Assembly (NCBI RefSeq): GCF_900573885.1
Contig: NZ_UPSE01000493.1
Span: 248,001 to 312,000, forward strand
Direction: 5' to 3'
Origin: Pseudomonas viridiflava
GTDB lineage: Bacteria > Pseudomonadota > Gammaproteobacteria > Pseudomonadales > Pseudomonadaceae
DNA length: 64,000 bases
Positions 26,312 to 37,025 of the stretch are shown in pieces. Every line of letters starts with the position of its first letter. The first letter of the stretch is position 1. The notes below the pieces were generated by a model that worked only from the letters and a program-made list of their open reading frames with translations, did no database searches and had not been told where the DNA came from. Position numbers and translations under genes: made by a program.

Positions 26312-26347
26312 ATGGGCGTCTGGAAAGGCCTGATTGCTCCGAAGACC

Positions 26348-26428
26348 GTAGGAGCCAGCTTGCTGGCGAACCCTGCAAACGTACTAGCTGGGGCATAGAC
26401 CGCTTCGCGACCAAGGTCGCTCCTACAA
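26348..26428. repeat. REP pair with two different stems
   Basis: GTAGGAGCCAGCTTGCTGGC at 26348 and, inverted, a TCGCGACCAAGGTCGCTCC-type element ending CTAC near 26426. Both share the GTAGGAG head but have different hairpin arms (CCAGC/GCTGG and GCGACC/GGTCGC). Typical Pseudomonas REP arrangement. Confidence 0.75.
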
Positions 26429-26449
26429 AGTTAGCCGCCGAAAGTGACG

Positions 26450-26899
26450 TCAGCCCTTGCCATGCCGCGCGAGTCGTTCCAAGGCCGCACGCAGGCCCGG
26501 ATCGCTAATCCCTTCCGCCACTTCCTGAATGCCTTCGGCCGTTTCCGTGGAAAGCTGCATGGTGTGGCCGCGGAGTTTCGCGACGCCTACGCGCGGCTGC
26601 ACTTTGAACAGAATGCGGTTGAGATTGCGGAACGGTTCCAGCGCTTGCAACTGGCGCTCCAGACGGCGCTGTTGGTAGCGCAGGCGCGTGGCCCAATGGC
26701 CGTCGGTGACGATCAATAACAGACACCCTTCGCGCCACGAGGCCACATGGCAATGCTCGCGCGCCGCCGGCTGCAATTGGCTTTCCACCAGGCGCTGCAA
26801 ATGATCGAGGCGGTGCGCCTGATTGATCAGCGCCTGCAAAGGTTTGGCGTCGCGCAGGAGCGCGGTGTGACCTTTTGCGGGTAGGGGACGAAATGCCAT
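26450..26899 (-). CDS. dciA: DciA-like replicative helicase loader (DUF721)
   Basis: DUF721 protein of 149 residues starting MAFRPLPAKG. DciA is the ancestral bacterial partner that interacts with DnaB at origin unwinding in genomes lacking the phage-derived DnaC/DnaI. The DUF721 core is visible around LQRLVESQLQPAAREHCHVASWREGCLLLIV, with the hydrophobic VTDGHWATRLRYQQ stretch after it. I choose the ATG at 26899; an upstream in-frame codon at 26929 adds ten residues. It sits convergent to lpxC and divergent from secA, the position of the DUF721 gene in P. aeruginosa. Function is inferred from the family. Confidence 0.82.
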   Translation of the reverse strand: MAFRPLPAKGHTALLRDAKPLQALINQAHRLDHLQRLVESQLQPAAREHCHVASWREGCLLLIVTDGHWATRLRYQQRRLERQLQALEPFRNLNRILFKVQPRVGVAKLRGHTMQLSTETAEGIQEVAEGISDPGLRAALERLARHGKG

Positions 26900-27225
26900 G
26901 GCGAAGTGCCTGAAATAACCGGGAGCCAATGGTAGCAGAGCGATGATTTCTCAGCAGAACCGTAGGGGTTGATTGGCTGGCGTTCACCCCCATATAAGGG
27001 CTTCGGGGAAAGCGGTGGTGCCGTTCACCGATTCGTCATGCTCGTTGCGCCAGCGGACCATGTAGTCATTTCCGCAAGCTGCCGAGCGTGCTGGCACCGT
27101 GCAACAACGCTACTTTCCTCGCTAACGATTCCGGGTAGAATGCCCGCTTCGCAAGCAGCCATGAAGGCTGCGCGGGCGACTCACGGGGCCGCCCTCCATC
27201 CCTATGTGTGGAAGATCCTGCCGAT

Positions 27226-29961
27226 ATGTTTGCGCCTTTGTTAAAGAAACTCTTTGGAAGCAAGAACGAGCGCGAAGTTAAGCGCATGCAAAAGACGGTG
27301 GTAGCCGTCAATTCGTTCGAAGAGCAGATGCTGACTCTGTCCGACGAGCAACTGCGCGGCAAGACCGAAGAGTTCAAGGCCCGTCTGGCCAAAGGCGAAA
27401 CCCTCGACCAATTGCTCCCCGAAGCCTTTGCTGTAGCCCGTGAAGCGGGCAAGCGCGTGATGGGTATGCGTCACTTCGACGTGCAGCTCATTGGTGGCGC
27501 CACCCTGCACGAAGGCAAGATTGCCGAGATGCGTACCGGTGAAGGTAAAACCCTGGTAGGTACGCTGGCCGTTTACCTCAATGCCCTGTCGGGCAAAGGC
27601 GTACACGTAGTTACCGTGAACGACTACCTGGCCCGCCGCGACGCCAACTGGATGCGTCCACTATACGAATTCCTCGGTCTGTCGGTCGGCATCGTCAGCC
27701 CGTTCCAGCCGCCGGAAGAAAAGCGCGCCGCCTACGCCGCCGACATCACCTACGGCACCAACAACGAATTCGGTTTCGACTACCTGCGCGACAATATGGC
27801 GTTCAGCGTGGAAGAGAAATTCCAGCGCGAACTCAACTTCGCTGTAATCGACGAAGTCGACTCGATCCTTATCGACGAAGCCCGTACACCGCTGATCATC
27901 TCCGGCCAGGCTGAAGACAGCTCCAAGCTGTACATGCAAATCAACCTGCTGATTCCGCGCCTCAAGCAGCACATCGAGGAAGTGGAAGGCGTGGTGACTC
28001 AGGAAGGCCACTTCACCGTTGACGAGAAAACCCGTCAGGTCGAACTCAACGAAGCCGGTCACCAGTTCATCGAAGACATGCTCACCCACGCCGGCCTGCT
28101 GGCTGAAGGCGAGAGCCTGTACTCGGCGCATAACCTCGGTCTGCTGACCCACGTGTATGCCGGTCTGCGCGCCCACAAGCTGTTCCACCGCAACGTCGAA
28201 TACATCGTGCAGAACGATCAGGTGTTGCTGGTAGACGAACACACCGGCCGCACCATGCCGGGTCGTCGCTTGTCCGAGGGCTTGCACCAGGCCATCGAAG
28301 CCAAGGAAGGTCTGCCGATTCAGGCCGAGAGCCAGACCCTGGCCTCGACCACGTTCCAGAACTACTTCCGCCTCTACAACAAACTGTCCGGCATGACCGG
28401 TACGGCCGACACTGAAGCGTTCGAGTTCCATCAAATCTACGGTCTGCCGGTGGTTGTGATTCCGCCGAACAAGCCGCTGGCGCGTAAGGATTTTAACGAC
28501 CTGGTGTACCTGACCCAGGAAGAAAAGTACGCCGCCATCGTCGCCGACATCAAAGAAAGCCAGGCTGTCGGCCGCCCGATTCTGGTGGGTACTGCCTCCA
28601 TCGACAGCTCTGAATACGTGTCGCAGCTGCTGACGAAAGAAGGCATCGAGCACAAAGTCCTCAACGCCAAGTTCCACGAAAAAGAAGCTGAAATCATCGC
28701 CCAGGCCGGTCGCCCCGGCGCGCTGACCATTGCCACCAACATGGCCGGTCGCGGTACCGACATTCTGTTGGGCGGTAACTGGGAAGTTGAAGTCGCTGCG
28801 CTGGAAAACCCCACCGAAGAACAGATCGCGCAAATCAAAGCCGACTGGCACAAGCGTCACCAGTTGGTGATCGAGTCCGGTGGCCTGCACGTAATCGCTT
28901 CCGAGCGTCACGAATCGCGCCGTATCGACAACCAGTTGCGTGGTCGTTCGGGCCGTCAGGGTGACCCGGGTTCCAGCCGTTTCTACCTGTCGCTGGAAGA
29001 TAACCTGATGCGTATCTTCGCCTCTGATCGGGTGAAGAATTTCATGAAGGCGCTGGGCATGCAGTCCGGCGAAGCCATCGAACACCGCATGGTCAGCAAC
29101 GCCATCGAAAAGGCCCAACGCAAGGTTGAAGGCCGCAACTTCGACATGCGTAAGCAACTGCTCGAGTTCGACGACGTCGCCAACGAGCAGCGCAAAGTGA
29201 TCTACCACATGCGCAACAGCCTGCTGGCATCTTCGGACGTGGGCGACACCATTGCCGAGTTCCGTCAGGAAGTGCTCGACAGCACCATCAATGCCCATAT
29301 CCCGCCGCAATCGCTGCCGGAACAGTGGGACATCGCCGGCCTGGAAGCCGCTCTACTGAACGACTTCAGCATCAAGCTGCCGATTCAACAGTGGCTCGAC
29401 GAAGACGCTCAGCTGTACGAAGAGCCGCTGCGCGCGAAAATTCTGGAAGCGCTGCTGGCTGCCTACAACGAGAAGGAAGACCAGGCCAGTGCCGAAGCAC
29501 TGCGCACCTTCGAGAAGCAGATTCTGCTGCGCGTGCTGGACGACCTGTGGAAAGATCACCTGTCCACCATGGACCACCTGCGCCACGGTATTCACCTGCG
29601 TGGTTACGCGCAGAAGAACCCGAAGCAGGAGTACAAGCGCGAGTCCTTCACCCTGTTCCAGGAGCTGCTGGATTCGATCAAGCGCGACACCATTCGCGTG
29701 CTGTCCCACGTTCAGGTTCGTCGCGAAGACCCGGTCGAAGAAGAGGCGCGTCTGCGTCAGGAAGCCGAGGCGCTGGCCGCCCGCATGCAGTTCGAACACG
29801 CCGAAGCGTCGGCGCTGGACGAGCCGGAGCTGGAGCCGGTGGGCGAGATTGCAGTGCCGACGTATTCGCCAGCGCGTAATGATCAGAAGATTGGTCGCAA
29901 TGAGCTGTGTTATTGCGGCAGTGGTAAGAAGTACAAACACTGCCACGGTCAGATCAGCTAA
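27226..29961 (+). CDS. secA: Protein translocase ATPase SecA
   Basis: Motor ATPase that drives preproteins through SecYEG. The 911-residue product starts [17 protein letters not shown]; earlier in-frame codons lack a good ribosome-binding site. Visible: [10 protein letters not shown] (Walker A), [20 protein letters not shown] (DEAD box), [42 protein letters not shown], and the C-terminal zinc motif [14 protein letters not shown]. No SecM-like arrest gene is visible upstream. A weak -10 (TAGAAT, 27136) lies 90 bases before the start. Confidence 0.98.
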   Translation: MFAPLLKKLFGSKNEREVKRMQKTVVAVNSFEEQMLTLSDEQLRGKTEEFKARLAKGETLDQLLPEAFAVAREAGKRVMGMRHFDVQLIGGATLHEGKIAEMRTGEGKTLVGTLAVYLNALSGKGVHVVTVNDYLARRDANWMRPLYEFLGLSVGIVSPFQPPEEKRAAYAADITYGTNNEFGFDYLRDNMAFSVEEKFQRELNFAVIDEVDSILIDEARTPLIISGQAEDSSKLYMQINLLIPRLKQHIEEVEGVVTQEGHFTVDEKTRQVELNEAGHQFIEDMLTHAGLLAEGESLYSAHNLGLLTHVYAGLRAHKLFHRNVEYIVQNDQVLLVDEHTGRTMPGRRLSEGLHQAIEAKEGLPIQAESQTLASTTFQNYFRLYNKLSGMTGTADTEAFEFHQIYGLPVVVIPPNKPLARKDFNDLVYLTQEEKYAAIVADIKESQAVGRPILVGTASIDSSEYVSQLLTKEGIEHKVLNAKFHEKEAEIIAQAGRPGALTIATNMAGRGTDILLGGNWEVEVAALENPTEEQIAQIKADWHKRHQLVIESGGLHVIASERHESRRIDNQLRGRSGRQGDPGSSRFYLSLEDNLMRIFASDRVKNFMKALGMQSGEAIEHRMVSNAIEKAQRKVEGRNFDMRKQLLEFDDVANEQRKVIYHMRNSLLASSDVGDTIAEFRQEVLDSTINAHIPPQSLPEQWDIAGLEAALLNDFSIKLPIQQWLDEDAQLYEEPLRAKILEALLAAYNEKEDQASAEALRTFEKQILLRVLDDLWKDHLSTMDHLRHGIHLRGYAQKNPKQEYKRESFTLFQELLDSIKRDTIRVLSHVQVRREDPVEEEARLRQEAEALAARMQFEHAEASALDEPELEPVGEIAVPTYSPARNDQKIGRNELCYCGSGKKYKHCHGQIS

Positions 29962-30267
29962 TAGCAGGTCCACGATCTTTTGGACGTCGGCCATACGGCG
30001 TTGAAAGCGTCATTTAAATGCTCACGTACTGCAGTACGCTGCGCTTTAAATGACGCTTTCGCCTTGTCTGGCTCTAGCCAAAAGGATCTTGAGTTACGGC
30101 GGCAAACAGCTGCGTGAATCAATCGATCTCGAATGCAACACCAAGAGCCCTGTTTGCTCTAACGTTTCCACGCCGTGACCGGTCTACCGTTCGCGGCGTT
30201 TTTGCCTGAATCGATGCTGCGCCGTGGTGGCGTGGTTTACCGTTTTTTCTGCCAAGGAGCTCGCCCC
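29962..30267. other. secA-argJ intergenic region
   Basis: 306 bases without a gene. It holds the first copy of a long palindromic element (29974-30091). The remaining 170 bases precede argJ; an open frame can be read from 30175 into argJ but it lacks a ribosome-binding site and I do not accept it as an N-terminal extension. Confidence 0.6.
29974..30091. repeat. Long palindromic intergenic element, copy 1
   Basis: Imperfect inverted repeat of about 118 bases. Layers from outside in: GATCTTTTGG / CCAAAAGGATC; a conserved CGTCGGCCAT / CCTTGTCTGGC region; a perfect 16-bp stem (30003-30018 with 30045-30060); and a 26-base core (30019-30044) centred on the palindrome CGTACTGCAGTACG. It starts 12 bases after the secA stop. 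The core is identical at 39719 and 48059. Confidence 0.85.
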
Positions 30268-31485
30268 ATGCCTGTTGGTCTCGGTCCTCTGCCTACGCTG
30301 CATCCGGTTGCCGGTTTTGAATTGGGTATTTCGTCTGCCGGTATCAAGCGCGAGGGTCGCAAGGATGTGGTGGTGATGCGCTGTGCCGAAGGCTCCAGCG
30401 TAGCGGGCGTGTTCACGCTGAATGCGTTCTGCGCGGCACCGGTGATTCTGGCGAAGAAGAATGTGGTTGGCCCGGTTCGTTATCTGCTGACCAACACCGG
30501 CAACGCCAACGCCGGCACTGGCGAGCCGGGCCTGCAAGCCGCCGCCCGCACCTGCGCCAAACTGGCCGAGCTGACCGGCGTGCCGGAAACCGCAGTGCTG
30601 CCGTTTTCCACTGGCGTGATCGGCGAGCCGCTGCCGGTAGAGAAAATCGAGGGCGCGCTGGCCGCTGCCCTGGCTGATCTTTCGGTCGATAACTGGGCCG
30701 CTGCCGCTGCCGGCATCATGACCACCGACACCCAGCCCAAAGGCGCCAGCCGCCAGTTTGTGCACGACGGCGTCACCGTGACCGTCACCGGCATCAGCAA
30801 GGGCGCCGGCATGATCAAGCCGAACATGGCGACCATGCTCGGCTATATCGCCACCGACGCCAAAGTGTCCCAGGGTCTGCTGCAAGACCTGCTGCGCGAC
30901 GCGGCCAATAAGTCGTTTAACCGCATCACCATCGATGGCGACACCTCCACCAATGACTGTTGCATTCTCGTGGCTACTGGTCAGGCCGCACTGCCTGAAG
31001 TGACCCAGGCCAGCGGCGCGTTGTTCGCCGAGCTCAAGCAAGCGGTGCTGGATGTGTCGATGGAGCTGGCGCAAGCCATCGTCCGTGACGGCGAAGGCGC
31101 GACCAAGTTCGTCACCGTGCAAGCCAATGGCGGCGCGACCCATCAGGAATGCCTGGACGTCGCTTACGCTGTCGCGCATTCGCCGCTGATCAAAACCGCG
31201 CTATTCGCCTCCGACCCGAACTGGGGCCGCATTCTGGCCGCTGTTGGTCGCGCCGGTGTGGCGCAACTGGATGTGAGCAAAATCGACGTGTTCCTTGGCG
31301 ACGTGTGCATCGCCAGCCGTGGCTGCCGAGCTGCCAGTTACACCGAAGAGCAGGGCGCTGCGGTGATGGCCCAGGAAGAAATCGGCATTCGTATCGAGCT
31401 TGGCCGCGGTACGTGCAGTGAAACGATCTGGACCACCGACCTGTCCCACGAGTACGTGCGCATCAACGCCGAATACCGCTCCTGA
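30268..31485 (+). CDS. argJ: Bifunctional ornithine acetyltransferase / N-acetylglutamate synthase ArgJ
   Basis: Recycles the acetyl group in arginine synthesis by moving it from N-acetylornithine to glutamate; some members also use acetyl-CoA. The 405-residue product begins [20 protein letters not shown], with AAGGAG before the ATG. The self-cleavage motif [14 protein letters not shown] is present, with Ala188-Thr189 as the scissile bond and Thr189 as the nucleophile of the beta chain. [17 protein letters not shown] and [10 protein letters not shown] fit the family. Confidence 0.96.
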   Translation: MPVGLGPLPTLHPVAGFELGISSAGIKREGRKDVVVMRCAEGSSVAGVFTLNAFCAAPVILAKKNVVGPVRYLLTNTGNANAGTGEPGLQAAARTCAKLAELTGVPETAVLPFSTGVIGEPLPVEKIEGALAAALADLSVDNWAAAAAGIMTTDTQPKGASRQFVHDGVTVTVTGISKGAGMIKPNMATMLGYIATDAKVSQGLLQDLLRDAANKSFNRITIDGDTSTNDCCILVATGQAALPEVTQASGALFAELKQAVLDVSMELAQAIVRDGEGATKFVTVQANGGATHQECLDVAYAVAHSPLIKTALFASDPNWGRILAAVGRAGVAQLDVSKIDVFLGDVCIASRGCRAASYTEEQGAAVMAQEEIGIRIELGRGTCSETIWTTDLSHEYVRINAEYRS

Positions 31486-31620
31486 CCGGTCACGGCCGCT
31501 GCGCTCTGCGGCGGCCATTCCTGCGGCTTATCCGCACATGAACAATCGGAATTTGCCCTCGTCCCGCGCGCTGCCTATTGTCGCAGTTCGATAAATGGAC
31601 GCTAAAAACGGGTGACTCAA

Positions 31621-32253
31621 ATGGCTTTGAATTTGGTAATCGGCGACAAGACTTACTCCTCCTGGTCGCTGCGCGCAGCGCTGGCTTTGGAATTGAGCGG
31701 CGCGCCTTACGCTGAGCAGCTCGTTCGCCTGAATCAGCCCGACAGCCGCGAACGCATTCTCGAACATTCGCCCACTGGCAAAGTGCCGTTGCTGAAAACC
31801 GACGAGGGTTCCATCTGGGATTCCCTGGCCATCAGCGAATACCTCGCCGAAACCTACCCCGAAGCTCACCTGTGGCCGCGCGGCGCGTTTGCCCGTGCCA
31901 TCGCGCGCAGCGTTTGCGCAGAGATGCACAGCAGCTTCGTGCCGCTTCGCGTGGCCATGCCCATGGACCTGTCGCGCGACGAAGCGCTGGCGCAGGTGCC
32001 GGCCGACGTGCTCGCCGATATCGAACGCATCAGCGCCATCTGGGCGCATTGCCGCCGAGAATTCGGCCAGGACGGGCCGTTTCTGTTTGGTCACGTGAGC
32101 CTTGCCGATGCGTTTTTCGCCCCGGTGGCCGTTCGCTTTCGCGGCTACCGCGTGGCACTTTCGGCCGAGGCGCTGGCCTATGTTGAAACCATTTACCAGT
32201 GGCCAGCCTTTCAGCGTTGGCAACAGGCAGCACGTGAGGAACAGCAGGCGTGA
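31621..32253 (+). CDS. Glutathione S-transferase family protein
   Basis: Cytosolic GST fold of about 210 residues, beginning ALNLVIGDKTYSSWSLRAALALE, with the N-terminal serine region, the cis-Pro segment GKVPLLKTDEG and the SLAISEYLAE glutathione gamma-glutamyl contact; an all-helical C-terminal domain follows. Substrate is not evident. The ATG at 31621 and a GTG at 31612 (three residues longer) are both possible. It overlaps the next gene by four bases, so they are co-transcribed. Confidence 0.88.
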   Translation: MALNLVIGDKTYSSWSLRAALALELSGAPYAEQLVRLNQPDSRERILEHSPTGKVPLLKTDEGSIWDSLAISEYLAETYPEAHLWPRGAFARAIARSVCAEMHSSFVPLRVAMPMDLSRDEALAQVPADVLADIERISAIWAHCRREFGQDGPFLFGHVSLADAFFAPVAVRFRGYRVALSAEALAYVETIYQWPAFQRWQQAAREEQQA

Positions 32254-33200
32254 AACGAGTGCATGTGGCGGCAGCGGTTATCCGCGGTAAAGACGGGCGC
32301 ATTTTGCTTGCTCGTCGGGCAGACGATAAACACCAGGGTGGACTGTGGGAGTTTCCCGGCGGCAAGGTCGAGGAGGGCGAGTCGGTACGCGCCGCGCTGG
32401 ACCGCGAGCTTGCCGAGGAGCTAGGCATTCAGGTGACTGCTGCGCGGCCGCTGATTCAGGTGCGCCATGACTACGCCGACAAACACGTGCTGCTGGATGT
32501 CTGGGAAGTCGGCGCGTTTACCGGCGAGGCCCACGGGGCCGAAGGGCAGCCGTTGGCCTGGGTGAGCAACCGCGAGCTCAGCGACTATGAGTTTCCGGCC
32601 GCCAATCGCCCCATCGTCGCCGCTGCCCGTTTACCTGAGCACTACCTGATCACGCCCGACAACCTCGAGCCCAAGGAACTGCTGCTTGGCCTCAAAACGG
32701 CGCTGGAAAGTGGCATTCGCCTGGTGCAGCTACGCGCCCCGAACATGTACGACCCGCAATACCGCGACCTCGCCGTGGACGCCGTGGGCCTGTGCGCCGG
32801 TCGCGCGCAATTGATGCTCAAAGGCCCGCTGGAATGGCTGGGAGATTTCCCCGCCGCTGGCTGGCATTTGACCTCCACCCAACTGCGCAAGCTGGTCACC
32901 GGCGGGCGTCCGTTCCCCACAAACCGTTGGCTGGCGGCGTCCTGCCACAACGCAGAAGAGTTGGCGCTGGCGGCGGAGATGGGCGTGGATTTCGTCACGT
33001 TGTCGCCTGTGCAAGCCACGCAAACTCATCCTGACGCCCAACCGCTTGGCTGGGACGCGGCGCAGGAAATGATTGCAGGCTTCAACCAGCCAGTGTTTTT
33101 GCTCGGTGGTGTGGGCGCAGGCGATACGGAGAAGGCGTGGCAGGTCGGCGCGCAAGGTGTCGCGGGGATCAGAGCGTTCTGGCCTCAGCCTGCTGACTGA
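32250..33200 (+). CDS. Nudix hydrolase (MutT-like) fused to a ThiE-like domain
   Basis: Two-domain protein of 316 residues. Residues 1-130 are a MutT-type Nudix domain with a complete Nudix box in GGKVEEGESVRAALDRELAE followed by ELGI; MutT cleans 8-oxo-dGTP from the nucleotide pool. Residues about 130-312 resemble the thiamine-phosphate synthase/TenI barrel (VQLRAPNMYDPQYRDLA, FVTLSPVQATQTHPDAQPLGW, VFLLGGVGAGD). The second domain lacks the Lys of the usual ReK segment and the N-D-R segment of ThiE, so TMP synthase activity is doubtful. The fusion is common in Pseudomonas, downstream of argJ. Confidence 0.88.
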   Translation: MKRVHVAAAVIRGKDGRILLARRADDKHQGGLWEFPGGKVEEGESVRAALDRELAEELGIQVTAARPLIQVRHDYADKHVLLDVWEVGAFTGEAHGAEGQPLAWVSNRELSDYEFPAANRPIVAAARLPEHYLITPDNLEPKELLLGLKTALESGIRLVQLRAPNMYDPQYRDLAVDAVGLCAGRAQLMLKGPLEWLGDFPAAGWHLTSTQLRKLVTGGRPFPTNRWLAASCHNAEELALAAEMGVDFVTLSPVQATQTHPDAQPLGWDAAQEMIAGFNQPVFLLGGVGAGDTEKAWQVGAQGVAGIRAFWPQPAD

Positions 33201-33210
33201 TCAGCTATAT

Positions 33211-33274
33211 GTGGGAGCGGCTTTAGCCGCGATGCTTTTGCTTGTTAAAACCTCGCGGCTAAAGCCGCTCCTAC
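33211..33274. repeat. REP inverted pair
   Basis: GTGGGAGCGGCTTTAGCCGC at 33211 and its inverted partner (GCGGCTAAAGCCGCTCCTAC) ending at 33274, between convergent genes. Stem sequence GCGGC-TTTA-GCCGC, the second REP subtype of this window. Confidence 0.8.
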
Positions 33275-33298
33275 AGACGGCGACACCCGATTTGCAAC

Positions 33299-33877
33299 TC
33301 ACTCCGGCTTCGCCGCCGCCTCCCACAGCACCTCATTAATTTGCATCCGCCGCCCAATCAGTCGCGCGGCCACAAATAGCAAGTCCGACAGCCGATTCAC
33401 ATACGCCAGCCCGACCCCACCCAGCGGCTCGATGGCATTCAATTGCTGACACCGCCGCTCCGCGCTGCGCGCCTGCGCCCGGCATATATGTGCCTGGGCC
33501 ACCAGCAATGAACCGCCCGGCAAAATGAAATTTTCCAGCGGCCCCAGCTCTTCATTCCACAGGTCAATTGCCGCTTCGAGGCGTTCCACTTCGGCCTGGT
33601 TCAACGCTTGGTATTGCGGCATCGCCAGTTCGCCACCGAGGTCGAACAGGCGATGCTGACACGGGCTGAGCACGTCGATCACTTCGCTCAGTCCCGGCCA
33701 CATGACTTCATGCTCCGCCAGCCCGGCCAGCAGCAAACCCAGCTGGCTGTTGAGGCTGTCGAGCTCGCCCATGGCTTCTACGCGCGGGTGGTCTTTCGGT
33801 ACGCGGCGGCCATCGGCCAGGCCGGTTTCGCCGGCGTCGCCGGTGCGGGTGTAAATCTTTGACAGGCGAAAGCCCAT
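33299..33877 (-). CDS. Cob(I)alamin adenosyltransferase, PduO type
   Basis: Transfers the adenosyl group of ATP to cob(I)alamin to make adenosylcobalamin. The 192-residue product has the PduO-type N-terminal ATP-binding segment KIYTRTGDAGETGLADGRRVPKDHPRVEA (positions 6-34; only the family hallmark is cited), ELDSLNSQLG and the C-terminal CRAQARSAERRCQQL and YVNRLSDLLFVAAR. It is the last gene of a minus-strand run, three bases after the sensor kinase stop. Confidence 0.93.
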   Translation of the reverse strand: MGFRLSKIYTRTGDAGETGLADGRRVPKDHPRVEAMGELDSLNSQLGLLLAGLAEHEVMWPGLSEVIDVLSPCQHRLFDLGGELAMPQYQALNQAEVERLEAAIDLWNEELGPLENFILPGGSLLVAQAHICRAQARSAERRCQQLNAIEPLGGVGLAYVNRLSDLLFVAARLIGRRMQINEVLWEAAAKPE

Positions 33878-33880
33878 GGC

Positions 33881-35914
33881 TCAGCTCACTTCAGGGTTGT
33901 CGGAGGGCGTTGCCAGCGGCAAGCGCAGGGTGAAGCAGGTGCCTTGGTCCGGGGCGGACTGCACCTCCATCTGCCCTTTGTGGTTGTTGGTGATGATGAA
34001 GTACGAAACCGACAGGCCAAGCCCCGTGCCCTGGCCGACTTCCTTGGTGGTGAAAAACGGTTCGAAGATGCGCTTGCGCACCAGCTCCGGCATGCCAATG
34101 CCGTTGTCTTCCACCTGAATCTCCGCCCACGGCTCGACCAGTCGGGTACGCAAGACAATCCGGCCTGGCTCCAGCAGTGAACCTGCTTTCGCCTCGCGCT
34201 GGTGAATGGCTTGGGCGGCGTTTTTCAGCAGATTCAGCAGCACCTGCTCCAGCTCGTTGGCAATGCCGGGCACCAGGCCCACTTGCGGGTCGAATTCCCG
34301 TTCGATATTGAGGCCCTTGAAGTCAAAGCCCTCGGTGAGGTCGAAGTCGTTGCCGGCAATTTCCACGGCTTGATCCAGCAGGGCTGGCAATTGGCATGGC
34401 GCCAATTGCCGGTTGCTCATACGGCTGAAGCTGAGCATGTGCGAAACGATTTTCGCGGCGCGTGAACCGGCCTGTTGGATGCCGTCCAGCAATTGCGGCA
34501 CTTCACGGCCGTGCAGGTAGCGATTGACCGTTTCCAGCGACACACCGACGGTATCCGCCACGTCCTGATTGCGCGGCAGCTCGCTGGAAAGGCGGCGGCG
34601 AATGTTCTGCACGTTATGCAGAATCGCCCCCAGTGGGTTGTTGATTTCATGGGCCATGCCAGCGGCCAGACCGCCTACCGAAAGCATTTTTTCCGATTGC
34701 ACCATCATTTCTTCCAGCGACAGGCGCTGGCTGATGTCGTCGATACGGATCACCACGCCACGTCCGGCGCCACCCATTAGCGGGTAGAACGTCAGGGCGT
34801 AATGGCACTTGGTGTCGCCGCGCGTCCAGGTGACGCGCTCGATTTTCTCCACCGTATGGCGCTCCGCCGTGCGCTTGAGTTGCTGCAGGTAAGGCTTGAG
34901 CGGCGGAAAGGCGAGAAACACCGGCTGGTTCAACGCTTCGTCCAGCCGCGTGCCGGAGAGCACGCTGGCTTCCTGGTTCCACTGGCTGACGTACAACTGC
35001 TCATCCAGAGCAATCAGCGCTGACGGCATGGAGTCGATGATGCTGTTCAGGTAGTTCTGAAACCCGGTGAGTTTCTTCTCGATCTTGCTGCGAACCTGAA
35101 CCTCAAGTTCCAGCTTGCGGTTGGAGTGACGGGTTTCTTCCGCCAGTCGCTGGGCCTGGTCAAACGCCATTTGTGCGTCATCACGGGCGCGCTTGAGCTG
35201 CTGCTCGCGGGCTTCGATGCGCGACAGCATGGTGTTGAACGCTTCGGCCAGGCTGCCGATTTCATCCTGATTGCCACGGGCAGCGCGCAGCGCATAGTTC
35301 TCTTCGCGCGTGACCTGACGGGACAGTTCCTCAAGCCGCCGGATCGGCCGGGTGACAAGACGCCGGATCTGCCGGGCCACCAGCGACCACAGCAGTACGC
35401 TGCAGGCCAGAATTACCAGGCTGGCCGTTAATGTGCCGGTGTAAAAGGCGCCGGGCAATTCGCTGGATGCCACCAGCAGCAGGTGGCCTGGCGGTTTGCC
35501 TTCCTGGGGCAGCTCGAACAGCTGATTGGTGCGGAATTCGCCGTAGCGCCAAGTGGAAAGCTGTTCGATGCGGCGTGGCAGGTGCAGTTTGTCGCCATTT
35601 TCCAACTGCGCCAGGCGGCGACCGTCGCTGCCATACAGCGCAGCGGCACGCAGGGGGCTGTAGCTGTCGAGGCGTTGCAGCAAATCTTCGGCCGTGGCAC
35701 GTGAGCTTAAGGCTTCGTTACTCAGGGCCGGTGTGGACAGCAGCCGGCCGACCGTCTCCAGCGCCTGGGGCGCCATGTTTTCCTGGGAAATCCAGTACGC
35801 CGCGCTGATAAACGCCAGGTTAGCGACCAGCAACACCGTGGTCAGCAACGCCAACAATGCCGCCAACAACTTGCGGCCGACTGAAAGGTTTTCCAGGCGC
35901 TTGCGCAGGGTCAT
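33881..35914 (-). CDS. Membrane sensor histidine kinase (PA4398-like)
   Basis: Sensor kinase of 677 residues: membrane helix 1 (about 14-38), periplasmic domain (about 40-150), helix 2 (about 158-178), HAMP linker with the ETREENYALRA-type region, coiled coil (about 230-280, EQQLKRARDDAQMAFDQAQ), a PAS domain (about 285-395), HisKA with phospho-accepting His422 in MAHEINNPLGAIL, and a C-terminal ATPase domain (VEDNGIGMPE, GQGTGLGLSVSYFI). No receiver domain is present. P. aeruginosa PA4398, in the same position, affects swarming and biofilm. Its partner may be the receiver protein two genes upstream. The signal sensed is unknown. Confidence 0.9.
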   Translation of the reverse strand: MTLRKRLENLSVGRKLLAALLALLTTVLLVANLAFISAAYWISQENMAPQALETVGRLLSTPALSNEALSSRATAEDLLQRLDSYSPLRAAALYGSDGRRLAQLENGDKLHLPRRIEQLSTWRYGEFRTNQLFELPQEGKPPGHLLLVASSELPGAFYTGTLTASLVILACSVLLWSLVARQIRRLVTRPIRRLEELSRQVTREENYALRAARGNQDEIGSLAEAFNTMLSRIEAREQQLKRARDDAQMAFDQAQRLAEETRHSNRKLELEVQVRSKIEKKLTGFQNYLNSIIDSMPSALIALDEQLYVSQWNQEASVLSGTRLDEALNQPVFLAFPPLKPYLQQLKRTAERHTVEKIERVTWTRGDTKCHYALTFYPLMGGAGRGVVIRIDDISQRLSLEEMMVQSEKMLSVGGLAAGMAHEINNPLGAILHNVQNIRRRLSSELPRNQDVADTVGVSLETVNRYLHGREVPQLLDGIQQAGSRAAKIVSHMLSFSRMSNRQLAPCQLPALLDQAVEIAGNDFDLTEGFDFKGLNIEREFDPQVGLVPGIANELEQVLLNLLKNAAQAIHQREAKAGSLLEPGRIVLRTRLVEPWAEIQVEDNGIGMPELVRKRIFEPFFTTKEVGQGTGLGLSVSYFIITNNHKGQMEVQSAPDQGTCFTLRLPLATPSDNPEVS

Positions 35915-36002
35915 AAGCCAAGGGTGCCTTCAATAGAGAGTTACGCAGGGTAGCGCCTGGCCGGTGAGGGCTCAACGACTTCGACGGTTGGCCGCCCAGC
36001 GA

Positions 36003-36035
36003 GCGTAGGTTGGGTTGAGCGTAGCGAAGCCCAAC
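36003..36035. repeat. Short hairpin repeat of the GTAGGTTGGGTT type
   Basis: GTAGGTTGGGTT, then GAGCGTAGCG, then AAGCCCAACG: an imperfect hairpin of a kind I recognise as scattered in Pseudomonas and related genomes. It lies in the 199-base gap between panE and the sensor kinase. Confidence 0.5.
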
Positions 36036-36113
36036 GGGACTTGGCATCGACGGGATCAGGTTGGCCTTCGCCAGGCTCCCCGAACGCGGACCGCCCTGAC
36101 CTATCGCCCTGAC

Positions 36114-37025
<912 letters not shown>

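Noticed and set aside
26930..27225. SecM-like arrest peptide upstream of secA
   Set aside because: No open frame with a signal sequence and an arrest-type C-terminus was found; the small frames have no ribosome-binding site.
30175..30267. N-terminal extension of argJ
   Set aside because: No ribosome-binding site, and the family N-terminus begins at the ATG at 30268, which follows AAGGAG.
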